DNA of 64,000 nt from Sporomusa silvacetica DSM 10669. GTDB taxonomy: Bacteria > Bacillota > Negativicutes > Sporomusales > Sporomusaceae. Location: contig NZ_LSLK01000143.1 of the NCBI RefSeq assembly GCF_002257705.1, positions 1-64,000 on the forward strand. Direction: 5' to 3'. The notes beneath the pieces were generated by a model, which was not told the DNA's origin, searched no databases, and was given only the letters and a program-made list of their open reading frames with translations. The position numbers and the translations under genes were made by a program. Shown in pieces: positions 16,609 through 25,414 of this stretch. Positions within the stretch are counted from its first letter, which is position 1, and the number at the start of each line of letters is the position of its first letter.

Positions 16609-17506
16609 TGATGTACCTCCTGTATTTTACCACTTCGGTACCAATACCTTCGGTGGTAAAAATCTCTAAGAGTAATGAGTGGGGGTTACGGCCATCAATA
16701 ATATGCGTTTTGGCTACTCCGGCAGCTAATGCTTTTACACAAGCCTCAACTTTGGGAATCATGCCGCCGTCGATACCGCCTGTTTTGATCATTTCCTGAG
16801 CTTCTGCCAGCGATAAGGTAGAAACAAAGGTGCTCTTATCCTTGTAGTCCCGGTAAATTCCTTCCACGTCAGTAATAAGCGCCAGTTTCTCGGCCCCTAA
16901 TGCCGCAGCCAATTCTCCAGCCACGTAATCGGCATTAATATTGTAGGTAGCACCATCTTTGCCAACACCAATAGGCGAAATAACGGGGATATAGCCTTGG
17001 TCCAAAAGGCTCTCAACAATACTGGTGTTTAGTTTGAGCACATCGCCGACAAAACCGATATCCACTTCTTTGACTTGACCATTCTCGCGGACTTTAGCCA
17101 AATGTTTGGCGGCAATAATTAGGTCGGCATCTTTGCCGCTTAAGCCGACAGCTTTGGCTCCAAGGAAGTTTAGTAACTTTACGATTTCGCTATTAATTTT
17201 GCCGACAAGAACCATTTCAGCAATAGCCACCGTTTCGGCGTCGGTTACTCTGAGTCCGCTAACAAAGCTTGACTCTTTACCCAGTTTCTTGAGCATACCG
17301 GTAATCTCCGGACCGCCGCCGTGAACAACAACTGGGCGAATCCCCGCATATTTAAGGAAAATAATATCCTGGATCACATTTTTTTTGAGTTCGTCATTAA
17401 GCATGGCATTACCGCCATATTTGATAACAACTGTGTTGCCGGAAAATCGTTGCAGGTATGGTAAGGCTTCAATAAGCACAGACGCTTTTTCTACCGAGTT
17501 TATCAT
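16601..17506 (-). CDS. argB: acetylglutamate kinase
   Basis: 301 residues. It phosphorylates N-acetylglutamate. VVIKYGGNAM (about 26-35) binds ATP phosphate, VVHGGGPEI (about 59-67) binds the substrate, and NINADYVAGELAAALGAEKL is the family's second motif. The length and the N-terminal helix (KASVLIEALPYLQRF) fit the hexameric, arginine-inhibited type, so feedback control by arginine is likely (inference). Confidence 0.96.
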   Translation of the reverse strand: MINSVEKASVLIEALPYLQRFSGNTVVIKYGGNAMLNDELKKNVIQDIIFLKYAGIRPVVVHGGGPEITGMLKKLGKESSFVSGLRVTDAETVAIAEMVLVGKINSEIVKLLNFLGAKAVGLSGKDADLIIAAKHLAKVRENGQVKEVDIGFVGDVLKLNTSIVESLLDQGYIPVISPIGVGKDGATYNINADYVAGELAAALGAEKLALITDVEGIYRDYKDKSTFVSTLSLAEAQEMIKTGGIDGGMIPKVEACVKALAAGVAKTHIIDGRNPHSLLLEIFTTEGIGTEVVKYRRYING

Positions 17507-17539
17507 AGAATCATTCCTTTCCCCATTTGAATCTAACTA

Positions 17540-18751
17540 TCAGGTTGTATATTCCCCATTGATTTTGACATATTCATAGGAAAAATCGCAGGTCCAAACA
17601 GTAGCCGACGCTTCACCCTGACCTAAGTTTACCGTTATGGCAATATCTTTGGCAGCCATAATCTCTTTGAGCTTAGCAGTTTCAAAGCCTGCAACTCCCT
17701 GGCCATCTACAACAATGGTTAAATCGCCAATTGCCAGTGAAGTCTTGTCAAGCTGCGTTTTAGCGCCAGAATAACCAACAGCACATATAATGCGGCCCCA
17801 ATTGGGGTCCTGACCAAAGAATGCCGTCTTTACAAGCGGTGATTTGGCGATGGCCATCGCAGCACACTTAGCATCAGCAAAGGATACTGCGCCAACCACG
17901 TTGATCTCCAGAAATTTGGTTGCTCCTTCACCATCACGAACAACAAGCTGTGCTAATTCCGTGCATACTGTTTTTAATGCTATATAAAACTCCTGATATT
18001 CTTGGCTGCCGGCAGCAGCAATGAGTTTGTTGCCTGCCTGGCCATTAGCCAGAACAGCTACTGTATCATTAGTACTGGTATCACCATCAACAGAAATCAT
18101 ATTATAGGAGAGTTCAACGGCTTGACTAAGCGCTTGGTTGAGTAAATCAGGCGCAATGGCAACATCGGTGGTTATAAAGGAAAGCATTGTCGCCATATTA
18201 GGATGAATCATGCCTGCACCTTTGGCAATTCCGGCAATTTTGCAAGGTTTGCCGCCAAGTGTAAACTCATAGGCACAGGATTTAGGGAAAGTATCTGTTG
18301 TCATGATAGCAGACAGCATAGCTTCATACCCATTCTCGGATAACGCAGCTGCCGCTTGGCTAATGCCAGTTGTTATTTTATCCATCGGCAATGGGACGCC
18401 GATTACACCAGTAGAGGCCACTAACACTTCATAATCGTCCAAATTAAGCATCTCGGCCGTCTTGTGGGCCATTGTCCGGGCATCGGTAAGTCCCTGATCG
18501 CCAGTACAGGCATTGGCACAACCAGAATTAACAACAATGGCGCGTATCTTACCTCGGTTAACGGCCTCCCGTGAAATAAGCACAGGCGCAGCAGCCATTT
18601 TGTTGGTAGTAAACTTAGCGGCTACTGCTGTAGGAACCGTGCTATAAATAATGCCAATATCTTCTATACCATTCTTTTTTATACCGGCATGCACGCCAGC
18701 GGCCTTAAATCCTTGCGGTGCCGTAATGCCACCCGTGATTTTGGTTAACAT
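17540..18751 (-). CDS. argJ: bifunctional ornithine acetyltransferase / N-acetylglutamate synthase
   Basis: 403 residues. It moves the acetyl group from acetylornithine to glutamate, recycling it, and can also acetylate glutamate from acetyl-CoA. The self-cleavage site lies at Ala-Thr (Thr188) in GAGMIHPNMATMLSF, giving two subunits. The C-terminus ends VKINGEYTT as in the family. No argA or argE is seen, consistent with the recycling pathway. Confidence 0.96.
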   Translation of the reverse strand: MLTKITGGITAPQGFKAAGVHAGIKKNGIEDIGIIYSTVPTAVAAKFTTNKMAAAPVLISREAVNRGKIRAIVVNSGCANACTGDQGLTDARTMAHKTAEMLNLDDYEVLVASTGVIGVPLPMDKITTGISQAAAALSENGYEAMLSAIMTTDTFPKSCAYEFTLGGKPCKIAGIAKGAGMIHPNMATMLSFITTDVAIAPDLLNQALSQAVELSYNMISVDGDTSTNDTVAVLANGQAGNKLIAAAGSQEYQEFYIALKTVCTELAQLVVRDGEGATKFLEINVVGAVSFADAKCAAMAIAKSPLVKTAFFGQDPNWGRIICAVGYSGAKTQLDKTSLAIGDLTIVVDGQGVAGFETAKLKEIMAAKDIAITVNLGQGEASATVWTCDFSYEYVKINGEYTT

Positions 18752-18762
18752 TTGTTTCCTCC

Positions 18763-19803
18763 TTACGGATACACTGGGGCATTATCTAGCCCTGTCTTCT
18801 CATCTATATTAAACATAACGTTCATATTCTGTATTGCTTGACCAGCAGCGCCCTTGACCAGATTGTCAATGGCAGAAATAGCAATTACCCGCTTGGTACG
18901 TTTATCAATATGCCAACCCAAATCGCAGAAATTGCTGCTGCGCGTATTTTTGGTCACTGGATAGCCGCCCCGCCCTAACAATCGGACAAAATATTCGTTG
19001 CCATACTGAGAGTTATAGGCCTCATCAACCATTTCTGGTGTTACTCCTGCTTTGAGATTGGCATAGCAGGTACTGAGTATTCCTCTGGGCATAGGAATAA
19101 GATGGGGCGTAAAGTTAATTGTCAGCTCTTCTCCAGCCAATCCGCCGAGTACTTCCTCGATCTCTGGTGTATGGCGGTGGCCCCCCACATTATATGCCTT
19201 GACACTCTCAAATACTTCGCTAAAATGCGAACCTAGGTTTAGACCACGCCCGGCACCAGATACGCCAGACTTGGCATCAACGATAATAGTTGTCAAATCA
19301 ACCAGATTGTTTTTCACCAACGGTGCCAAAGCTAGGATACTGGCCGTTGTATAGCAGCCAGGATTACCGACAATGCTAGCCTCTCGCACTTGGCTGCGGT
19401 TTAGCTCAGTCAGGCCATAAACAGTCTTAGCCTCGCGGTGCGTATGCGGCACTTTGTACCACTCCTCATACACATCATGGTTTTTAAACCGATAATCAGC
19501 GCCCAGGTCAATAATTTTAATGGTAGGATTGATGGCCGTTGCCTTACGTCCTACCTCCATAGCATGACCATGAGGCAAACCGATAAAAATGACGTCACTC
19601 TCAACGGCGAGTTTCTCCAAATCGACCAAGCTTGTTAATGTCTGCGGATAAAATCGTGTAAGATGAGGGTATATATCAGCAATGGCTGTTCCCGGCTGAC
19701 TTTCTGAAGTAATATATTTTACTTCTGCAACCTGATGGGATGCCAATAAACGCAGTAATTCCGCACCGGCATAGCCGGTAGCTCCGACAATACTTATTTT
19801 CAT
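18763..19803 (-). CDS. argC: N-acetyl-gamma-glutamyl-phosphate reductase
   Basis: 346 residues from the ATG chosen (MKISIVGATGYAG), which has AAAGGAG 8 bases upstream; a longer in-frame version would begin inside the promoter and operator. It reduces acetylglutamyl phosphate with NADPH. GATGYAGAELLRLL is the NADP loop, and the catalytic cysteine lies in IVGNPGCYTTASIL. It is the first gene of argC-J-B-D-F. Confidence 0.96.
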   Translation of the reverse strand: MKISIVGATGYAGAELLRLLASHQVAEVKYITSESQPGTAIADIYPHLTRFYPQTLTSLVDLEKLAVESDVIFIGLPHGHAMEVGRKATAINPTIKIIDLGADYRFKNHDVYEEWYKVPHTHREAKTVYGLTELNRSQVREASIVGNPGCYTTASILALAPLVKNNLVDLTTIIVDAKSGVSGAGRGLNLGSHFSEVFESVKAYNVGGHRHTPEIEEVLGGLAGEELTINFTPHLIPMPRGILSTCYANLKAGVTPEMVDEAYNSQYGNEYFVRLLGRGGYPVTKNTRSSNFCDLGWHIDKRTKRVIAISAIDNLVKGAAGQAIQNMNVMFNIDEKTGLDNAPVYP

Positions 19804-19824
19804 AGTCCTCGCTCCTTTTGTAAT

Positions 19825-19854
19825 ATTATACATTAGTCGTGAATAATAATGCAA
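19825..19854 (-). promoter_or_regulatory. argC promoter with overlapping ARG box
   Basis: On the minus strand TTGCAT (19849-19854) and TATAAT (19825-19830) are 18 bases apart. The sequence TGAATAATAATGCA (19840-19853, plus strand) matches the ArgR/AhrC box TGAATWWWWATTCA at 13 of 14 positions and covers the -35 box and spacer. An ATGTATACAT palindrome lies just upstream (19868-19877) and may be a second half-site. Repression of the arg operon by arginine is the likely effect. Confidence 0.75.
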
Positions 19855-19962
19855 GCATTTTTGTTTCATGTATACATTAAAATTTTATAAACATCTGCAA
19901 AATTCTTAATGCAAATTAACTATGTAGTCCTGCCGATCGATATTATAAGTGCAAAAGAAAAT

Positions 19963-19991
19963 AGAGGCTGTTGTTTTTCGCATCAGCCTCT
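19963..19991 (-). terminator. terminator of the cwlD-amr operon
   Basis: AGAGGCTG (19963-19970) pairs with CAGCCTCT (19984-19991). On the minus strand the stem is followed by ATTTTCTTTTG. The stem includes the amrS stop codon. Confidence 0.65.
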
Positions 19992-20990
19992 GTCCGACAA
20001 CCGAATTTCCCCCTTAATTGGTATACTTTGCCCACACTGAGGGCATTTTTTCCCCGGCTCAGTAAGACAGCTGTAACCACTGAGGCGGTCAATTACCATG
20101 TAGCCACATTGTGGGCAAAAGGTATTCGTGCCATTGCCACCGACATTGCCTAGATATACATAGTTAAGATACTCACGCGCCACCGCTGCCACTGCCTCCA
20201 AGGTACTTACCGAAGTCGGCGGCACCTCCATTTTATGGTTAGGAAAGTAGCGGGAAAGGTGCAATGGTATATCTGCATTGATGCCTGATAACCATTTAGC
20301 CAAGCTGGCAATTTCCTCTACAGAATCATTAAGGCCTGGTATGATTAAGGTGGTAATTTCAACATGGCACTGCCGAGCCGCCTGTTCTACGGTGCGTTTG
20401 ACATGAGTAAGCTCTCCGGCACACACCTTTTGGTAAAACTCATTGGTAAAGGCTTTAACATCAATATTCATGGCCGCAATGTAGGGCAACAATTCCTGTA
20501 AGGGTTGTTCATTAATAAACCCATTGGAAATCAATATATTACTAAGTCCTGCTGCTTGTACTAACCGCGCTGTATCTAAGATATATTCATACCACACACT
20601 GGGCTCAGAATAGGTATAGGCAATGCCGATATTACCCTGGCTGACTAGCTGACTGGCCAGTACCGCTGCTGCCTGCGGCTCAAGCAAGGTAAATTGCGGC
20701 TGCGCCTGGGCAATGTGCCAGTTTTGGCAAAATTGACAAGCAAAGTTGCAACCCCAAGTACCAAGTGACAGGATGTTGCTGCCAGGGTGAAAATGATAGA
20801 GCGGCTTCTTTTCGATAGGGTCAAGTGCTTGGGCAGTAGCTTGCGCATAATTAAGATTGTACAGTTTACCGCCCGTGTTCTTGCGTACCCGGCAAAACCC
20901 GGTCTTCCCCTCGGTAATAACGCAGTTTTTAGGACATAATTTGCAGGCGACGGCTTGTCCCTGCTGCTCATAATGGAGTGCCTCACGCAC
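19983..20990 (-). CDS. amrS: AmmeMemoRadiSam system radical SAM enzyme
   Basis: 335 residues. An N-terminal cysteine cluster (CKLCPKNCVITEG..GFCRVR) precedes the radical-SAM motif CNFACQFC (Cys-x3-Cys-x2-Cys), with the family phrases NYAQATAQALDPIEKKPLYHF and GLNDSVEEI. Near the C-terminus CPQCG and CPQCGQSIP pairs may bind zinc. The start is GTG behind TAGGTGA. With amrA and amrB it forms the conserved three-gene AmmeMemoRadiSam set, whose biochemical role is not settled. Confidence 0.93.
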   Translation of the reverse strand: MREALHYEQQGQAVACKLCPKNCVITEGKTGFCRVRKNTGGKLYNLNYAQATAQALDPIEKKPLYHFHPGSNILSLGTWGCNFACQFCQNWHIAQAQPQFTLLEPQAAAVLASQLVSQGNIGIAYTYSEPSVWYEYILDTARLVQAAGLSNILISNGFINEQPLQELLPYIAAMNIDVKAFTNEFYQKVCAGELTHVKRTVEQAARQCHVEITTLIIPGLNDSVEEIASLAKWLSGINADIPLHLSRYFPNHKMEVPPTSVSTLEAVAAVAREYLNYVYLGNVGGNGTNTFCPQCGYMVIDRLSGYSCLTEPGKKCPQCGQSIPIKGEIRLSDRG

Positions 20991-21010
20991 TTTTGTTCAC
21001 CTACTGTATG

Positions 21011-21526
21011 CTATTTATATCGAGTTACGGTAAAACGGTATAAATCAATTTCTTTTCCCGCCTGAATACCTGCCTTTTGCATAGCAATACTTACCTGTTC
21101 AGTGACAGTATCCACACCTTCGAGGTCAGGTAAGAGTAAGCCAGAACGGTGTCCGTTACGGACAATTACCCCGTAGGTTTTAGGTTCAAGGTCATCAATG
21201 CTATCAATCTGCTCAGGTGTTTCCAGCACATCGACCGAAGTTTCCAATTCTGCTAGTTCGTTTAGCTTAATTGGGCCAAAGCGCGGATCCCCAGTCCCAG
21301 CGCTAACGGCATTCTGAATAATTTCTTCGGCAATACTCGGCTGAGTAGGCTCAAAGGTACCAATACAGCCACGCAGTTGACCTTCTTTTTTAAAAGATAC
21401 AAAGACCCCCGCCTTCCCCTGTAAATTCTCAGGGAGTTCGGCTGGCTTATCCATAAGCTGACCATGTTCCAGGTAATAGGTAAGACTTTCCCGGGCAAGC
21501 CTTACCGGCTCACTTTGTTTATCCAT
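21011..21526 (-). CDS. amrA: AmmeMemoRadiSam system protein A (AMMECR1 domain)
   Basis: 171 residues, a single AMMECR1 domain: GVFVSFKKEGQLRGCIGTFE contains the invariant LRGCIG, followed by AVSAGTGDPRFGPI and the VIVRNGHRSGLLLPDLEGV loop. A GGAGG site precedes the ATG. It lies 11 bases after amrB and 20 before amrS. Confidence 0.94.
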   Translation of the reverse strand: MDKQSEPVRLARESLTYYLEHGQLMDKPAELPENLQGKAGVFVSFKKEGQLRGCIGTFEPTQPSIAEEIIQNAVSAGTGDPRFGPIKLNELAELETSVDVLETPEQIDSIDDLEPKTYGVIVRNGHRSGLLLPDLEGVDTVTEQVSIAMQKAGIQAGKEIDLYRFTVTRYK

Positions 21527-21537
21527 CGTAGTGCCTC

Positions 21538-22371
21538 CTACTTCTTACCCTTTATTTTATAAGCAATAACCGCATACCCAACACCAAAGGGGCCTTCATA
21601 CGAAGTGGTCACCACTTCGGCATCCAGTCCCCCCATAACGCCCATAAGAAAAAACACTGACCTGAGACCGCATTGCCCGGCTTCCTCAATCAAATTTTTA
21701 TCCATATTGAGTAAAGCCTTAACGTCAATATTGGTAAGAGCAGTAACTAGCTGCCGGTCAAACTCGGCGCCTTTCGGGCTATAACCGGCAGGAGCGTCTG
21801 GTGTCAGACGATGTGACAAGTCACCTGAGGCAATTACCGCTACTCGCTTGCCCACATGGCTGATAGCTGCCTGCACGGCTTTGCCAAAGGTATACATTTC
21901 CTCATAAGCCAACATACCCACAGATAGATGCACAATTTGCCCTTTGAACCCTGCTTTAACTAGGTAGTAGAGCGGGACAAAGGCTCCATGATCAAGTTGT
22001 AATGGTATTCGATAACTTTTGGCAACATCATCGGTCAGTTCGGTTAAATTAATACCGAGTCGCTGACAATTTCGAATTATATTTTTTATTAATAGATTAT
22101 CGGTCTCAAAACCAAGAGTTACATCCGGAGCACCAAACTGGGCCATACTCCCCCTAAGGCGGGGGTGAATACTAATGGCAACAGCATCTTCAAATACCGG
22201 ACCATGTGGTGTAATAATAACAACAGTTTGGGGATTTTCGTCTTTTAGCATTTCTGACACTTGCCTTGCGGCTTCAACTGTAATCTTAATATGTTCGAGT
22301 TCCTGGTTTCCTACTTCCGGGATCATGATCGGGGGATGTGGCATGAGCGCACAGCCAACCAAATTATCCAT
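21538..22371 (-). CDS. amrB: AmmeMemoRadiSam system protein B (Memo-like)
   Basis: 277 residues from the ATG chosen, which follows GGAGGGAG at 7 bases and begins MDNLVGCALMPHPPIMIPEVG; a longer upstream frame overlaps cwlD and is not supported. Members of this family are related to extradiol dioxygenases; the conserved His of PHPP, ITPHGPVFED, DHGAFVPLYYL and ASGDLSHRL supply the expected metal ligands. Confidence 0.93.
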   Translation of the reverse strand: MDNLVGCALMPHPPIMIPEVGNQELEHIKITVEAARQVSEMLKDENPQTVVIITPHGPVFEDAVAISIHPRLRGSMAQFGAPDVTLGFETDNLLIKNIIRNCQRLGINLTELTDDVAKSYRIPLQLDHGAFVPLYYLVKAGFKGQIVHLSVGMLAYEEMYTFGKAVQAAISHVGKRVAVIASGDLSHRLTPDAPAGYSPKGAEFDRQLVTALTNIDVKALLNMDKNLIEEAGQCGLRSVFFLMGVMGGLDAEVVTTSYEGPFGVGYAVIAYKIKGKK

Positions 22372-22408
22372 AATATCGCTCCCTCCAGCTAGTGGTGCGT
22401 GGTGCTTT

Positions 22409-23125
22409 TTATCGTTCCACATTGTGGCTAAAATGATACGCCAGCGCTTTCGCAATGGCCTCAGCCAGTTTTTGTTGATAAGCTTCACTGTTAAGCTGCG
22501 TAGCCTCAGCTGGGTTGCTAATAAAACCGGCTTCAATGAGCACACCTGATATAGTTACAGATTTCAATAAAATAATGTCAGAATCCTGCTTGACTTGGCG
22601 TCTATTACCAGGGGGAAAATTTTTTAGTGCTTGCTGCATAATTTCGGCTAACTGCTTATTTTCCTCCTTGTTAGGATTATAAAACACCTGAGCCCCTGAC
22701 CAATTGGACCCCTTAATCGCATTACAATGAATACTAAGATAAAGGTCGGCTCCTGATTTTTCAATAATTTCTGCCCGTTTTAACAGATCATTGCGTTTCC
22801 CACCTTTGCCTTTGGTATAATAATCGACATCTTCCTCACGAGTAAGCACAGTTGTAGCTCCATTGGCTGCCAGGGCGGCGGCTACTTTGACTGCAATCGC
22901 CAAATTTATATTTTTCTCATCCAGTCCATTCCATTTTGCCCCATCGTCAATCCCACCATGTCCGGCGTCAATCGCGATCGTTTTACCACTAAGCACGGCC
23001 AAATCGGCACTTTCAATATCTGCCAGCACAAGATAACGTAACGTCAGGAGGTTTAACACCACCACCGCTATACTAAATACGACTGCACTCACCACTCTAT
23101 GCCGTCTTACCGCCAGTATCCGCAT
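22409..23125 (-). CDS. cwlD: N-acetylmuramoyl-L-alanine amidase CwlD
   Basis: 238 residues from the second of two closely spaced ATGs (the first, six bases earlier, lies too near the AAGGTGGG site). One N-terminal membrane helix (about 10-32) and an Amidase_3 domain with zinc ligands in IDAGHGGIDDG, SIHCNA and the catalytic GVLIEAGFISN. Length and layout match CwlD, which with PdaA makes muramic-delta-lactam in the spore cortex, so the organism very likely sporulates. It is the first gene of the run leading to the three amr genes. Confidence 0.9.
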   Translation of the reverse strand: MRILAVRRHRVVSAVVFSIAVVVLNLLTLRYLVLADIESADLAVLSGKTIAIDAGHGGIDDGAKWNGLDEKNINLAIAVKVAAALAANGATTVLTREEDVDYYTKGKGGKRNDLLKRAEIIEKSGADLYLSIHCNAIKGSNWSGAQVFYNPNKEENKQLAEIMQQALKNFPPGNRRQVKQDSDIILLKSVTISGVLIEAGFISNPAEATQLNSEAYQQKLAEAIAKALAYHFSHNVER

Positions 23126-23237
23126 ACTCATCCCACCTTTTTTCCTGTTGCCATTGCTACTTACACTGTATTCTCTATTCGGCAATTAAATGCTAAAATA
23201 GGAAATGAAGAAGTTTGCAATAATAGAGGTGATTTAC

Positions 23238-24038
23238 GTGAAAACCAGGCGTATAAAAAAGAGCCGCCTCCTGGCCTTATTAGTTATTGTATTTATTGTT
23301 GCCTTTTTATGGGCAGGCGGAGAATCCGTATTGCGTTCATCTATATCGAAAATCAACCCACTACCGACACAATCACCTACTACAGCTATTACATTATCTA
23401 GTGTTACCAGCACCTGGGAGCGAGTACACCGGGTAATTTTTCTAAAAAGCGCCATTGATGCTAAGCTGGATAAAAAAAGTTATGTACGGCTGTCAGACAC
23501 TCCCCTAGCCTTGCAGCAGGCGATCATCGCCGTCGAAGACAGTCGCTTTTATCACCATGTGGGGTTTGATATTGAGGGTATTTTGCGAGCCACCTTAGTT
23601 AATGTACAGACAGGCTCTTATATTGAGGGCGGCAGTACCATTACCCAACAATTAGTCAAAAACCTATTTCTCTCCCAGGAACGAACGCTGGGACGAAAAG
23701 TTGAGGAATTTGTCCTCGCCATTGATATTGAGCTTCGCTATTCGAAAGAAGACATTCTGGAAATGTATTTGAATACCATCTATTTTGGCTCAGGGGCTTA
23801 TGGGATCGGGGAAGCTTCCACCATTTATTTTGGCAAACCGCCTTTTCATCTTAATTTGGCCGAATGTGCCATGGTAGCCGGTTTGCCTAATGCACCCTCG
23901 CTCACCTCTCCCTATGTCGATTTTGCAGCCGCTAAACAGCGACAAGCCGTAGTACTTGCCGCTATGTCCCGCAACAGCTATATTGGCCCGGCACAAGCCC
24001 AAGAAGCCAAACTTACACCCATCTTGTTGGCAAAATAA
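23238..24038 (+). CDS. monofunctional peptidoglycan transglycosylase (GT51)
   Basis: 266 residues from the GTG chosen, which has AGAGGTG 5 bases upstream; an ATG 33 bases earlier lacks a good site. A basic N-terminus and one membrane helix (about 10-30) lead to a GT51 domain with the catalytic glutamate in VEDSRFYHHVGFD, then GGSTITQQLVKNLFLSQERT, RKVEEFVLAIDIE, YLNTIYFGSGAYGI and AGLPNAPS. No transpeptidase domain follows, so it polymerises lipid II only. It is the only intact core gene on the plus strand and diverges from cwlD. Confidence 0.92.
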   Translation: MKTRRIKKSRLLALLVIVFIVAFLWAGGESVLRSSISKINPLPTQSPTTAITLSSVTSTWERVHRVIFLKSAIDAKLDKKSYVRLSDTPLALQQAIIAVEDSRFYHHVGFDIEGILRATLVNVQTGSYIEGGSTITQQLVKNLFLSQERTLGRKVEEFVLAIDIELRYSKEDILEMYLNTIYFGSGAYGIGEASTIYFGKPPFHLNLAECAMVAGLPNAPSLTSPYVDFAAAKQRQAVVLAAMSRNSYIGPAQAQEAKLTPILLAK

Positions 24039-24044
24039 ATTAGT

Positions 24045-24069
24045 AAGGCCCGGCTAATGGCCGGGCCTT
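24045..24069. terminator. bidirectional terminator
   Basis: AAGGCCCGGC (24045-24054) pairs with GCCGGGCCTT (24060-24069), followed on the plus strand by GCTTTTAT. It lies between the convergent transglycosylase gene and the cysteine-rich gene and can serve both. Confidence 0.8.
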
Positions 24070-24073
24070 GCTT

Positions 24074-24457
24074 TTATACTCCGAGTTGCTTGTCCTTTTC
24101 GGTTTTGAAGGTTGGTCCGTAAACCAAAGTACCTAACGCTGTTAGGGTAATGTTTATTGAGCAGAATTCATCATGATCCTGCAGGCGGCAACCATCACAG
24201 ATTTTACTCACAGCATCATAAGCTGCCAATGCCTTGAAATGTTCAACCCGTCCGTTAACAACCGGTAGGGAGCGGATTAAATCTAAAATATCTTCAGGAA
24301 TCTCATCATTAAATTTCGTACCTGTCTCCGACATATACATTAATGTATCTTTAGCTAGCCCAATATGGCAGCTAGTCTTGGCACATTTCTTACAGTTACC
24401 GCATGCTTTATTGGTGCTGACAAATGCCATAAACGCACTTTCTTTGGAAAAACTCAT
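24074..24457 (-). CDS. cysteine-rich protein of unknown function, probable iron-sulfur protein
   Basis: 127 residues, family not recognised. Seven cysteines fall in two groups: C19-x2-C22-x2-C25-x4-C30 and C87-x2-C90-x8-C99. The first group resembles a ferredoxin-type 4Fe-4S site. There is no signal peptide or membrane segment. Its start overlaps the stop codon of the siroheme-type reductase by four bases (ATGA), so the two are coupled; it may pass electrons to that protein (inference). Confidence 0.8.
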   Translation of the reverse strand: MSFSKESAFMAFVSTNKACGNCKKCAKTSCHIGLAKDTLMYMSETGTKFNDEIPEDILDLIRSLPVVNGRVEHFKALAAYDAVSKICDGCRLQDHDEFCSINITLTALGTLVYGPTFKTEKDKQLGV

Positions 24458-25215
24458 GCTTCAACCTCCTCTTGTACTACAGCAATAAAGCGCTCTACGC
24501 CCGCTTTTGCAATAACATGATATAGGCGGGGATGTTCTGGCAATTCGCCAGTTGCGGTAAATTCAGCGGCCAACGTGCTATATAACCCCAGCAACCGCAC
24601 AATTACCGGCACCACCTTTTCCCGCGGAACTTTCACAGGCAATACTACCCCATGAATCGGTGTTATGCCGCTTTCTTTGCCACCTAGCGCAATAGTAAAT
24701 TTGCCCCGTGGCTCACCAATTAGGCCAATACACTGGCACAAGGCCGCTGAACAATTACGCGGGCAGCCGGATAACCCGATTTTAAAATCCCACGGCAGTT
24801 TAGCACCATACACCGCTTCGTTAATTTCCTTGGCCAATCCCAATGTTTCCTGGCGAGCATGTACGCACAAACCTTTGCCTGGGCAGGCTACAATATTGCG
24901 GACACTGCCATGAACGCTGGCCACTCTTAACCCTCCAGCTGTCAATTTTTCTAATGCTCCTGTCACCTTATCCTTGGGCACTAACAAAATTGGCAGCTGA
25001 CGTCTGGTAAATTTAACGGCAGCACCACCGTCAGCCATAATGTCCGCTAGTATAGCAAACTGCCCAGCTGTCAAAACACCGCCCGGTGTATCGACTAAAA
25101 TCGCCCAAACTCCATTAGCCTGCTCAACAACTCCCCATAAGGCGTCTTTCCCACCGTCAACTACTACCTGTTCTCCATCCCAGTTCCAGCTATTTGTTTT
25201 AGTTAGTACGGTCAT
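24454..25215 (-). CDS. small nitrite/sulfite reductase-like hemoprotein
   Basis: 253 residues from the ATG chosen (9 bases after AAGGAG; the earlier ATG directly abuts the site). It has one ferredoxin-like half domain and one siroheme/4Fe-4S half domain: C111-x5-C117 (CPGKGLC) and C151-x3-C155 (SGCPRNC) are the cluster and siroheme ligands, and KIGLSGCPRNCSAALC is typical. It is half the length of assimilatory enzymes, like small anaerobic sulfite reductases or siroheme-decarboxylating relatives. The substrate cannot be told from sequence. Confidence 0.85.
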   Translation of the reverse strand: MTVLTKTNSWNWDGEQVVVDGGKDALWGVVEQANGVWAILVDTPGGVLTAGQFAILADIMADGGAAVKFTRRQLPILLVPKDKVTGALEKLTAGGLRVASVHGSVRNIVACPGKGLCVHARQETLGLAKEINEAVYGAKLPWDFKIGLSGCPRNCSAALCQCIGLIGEPRGKFTIALGGKESGITPIHGVVLPVKVPREKVVPVIVRLLGLYSTLAAEFTATGELPEHPRLYHVIAKAGVERFIAVVQEEVEA

Positions 25216-25335
25216 TCGTAGCATCTCCTTAGTAATAAATGTTATCTTTGAATTAGTATTATACTTTAAATGGAAAATTCCTGCTCGTCCTGAAAAAAAT
25301 TATTTATTAATATTATTTATAGAATTAGAATGCAA

Positions 25336-25362
25336 AAAACCGCCAATAAATCTGGCGGTTTT
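25336..25362 (-). terminator. intrinsic terminator after the nitroreductase
   Basis: AAAACCGCCA (25336-25345) pairs with TGGCGGTTTT (25353-25362); on the minus strand the stem runs into TTTTTTG. It lies just beyond the degenerate copy of the rpsI 3' end. Confidence 0.85.
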
Positions 25363-25372
25363 CATTGCTATT

Positions 25373-25400
25373 ATTAACGTTTGAGAACTGAAAAGCTTTA
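25373..25400 (-). repeat. degenerate copy of the rpsI 3' end
   Basis: On the minus strand TAAAGCTTTTCAGTTCTC is followed by AAACGTTAATA. The true rpsI end at 26008-26037 reads GTAAAGCATCTCAGTTCTCC then AAACGTTAATA, so two substitutions and one missing base separate them over about 28 bases. The nitroreductase gene and the rpsI terminator lie between the two copies. This has the form of attachment-site duplication left by an element that integrated at the rpsI 3' end. Confidence 0.65.
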
Positions 25401-25414
25401 TATGAAACTAAAAC

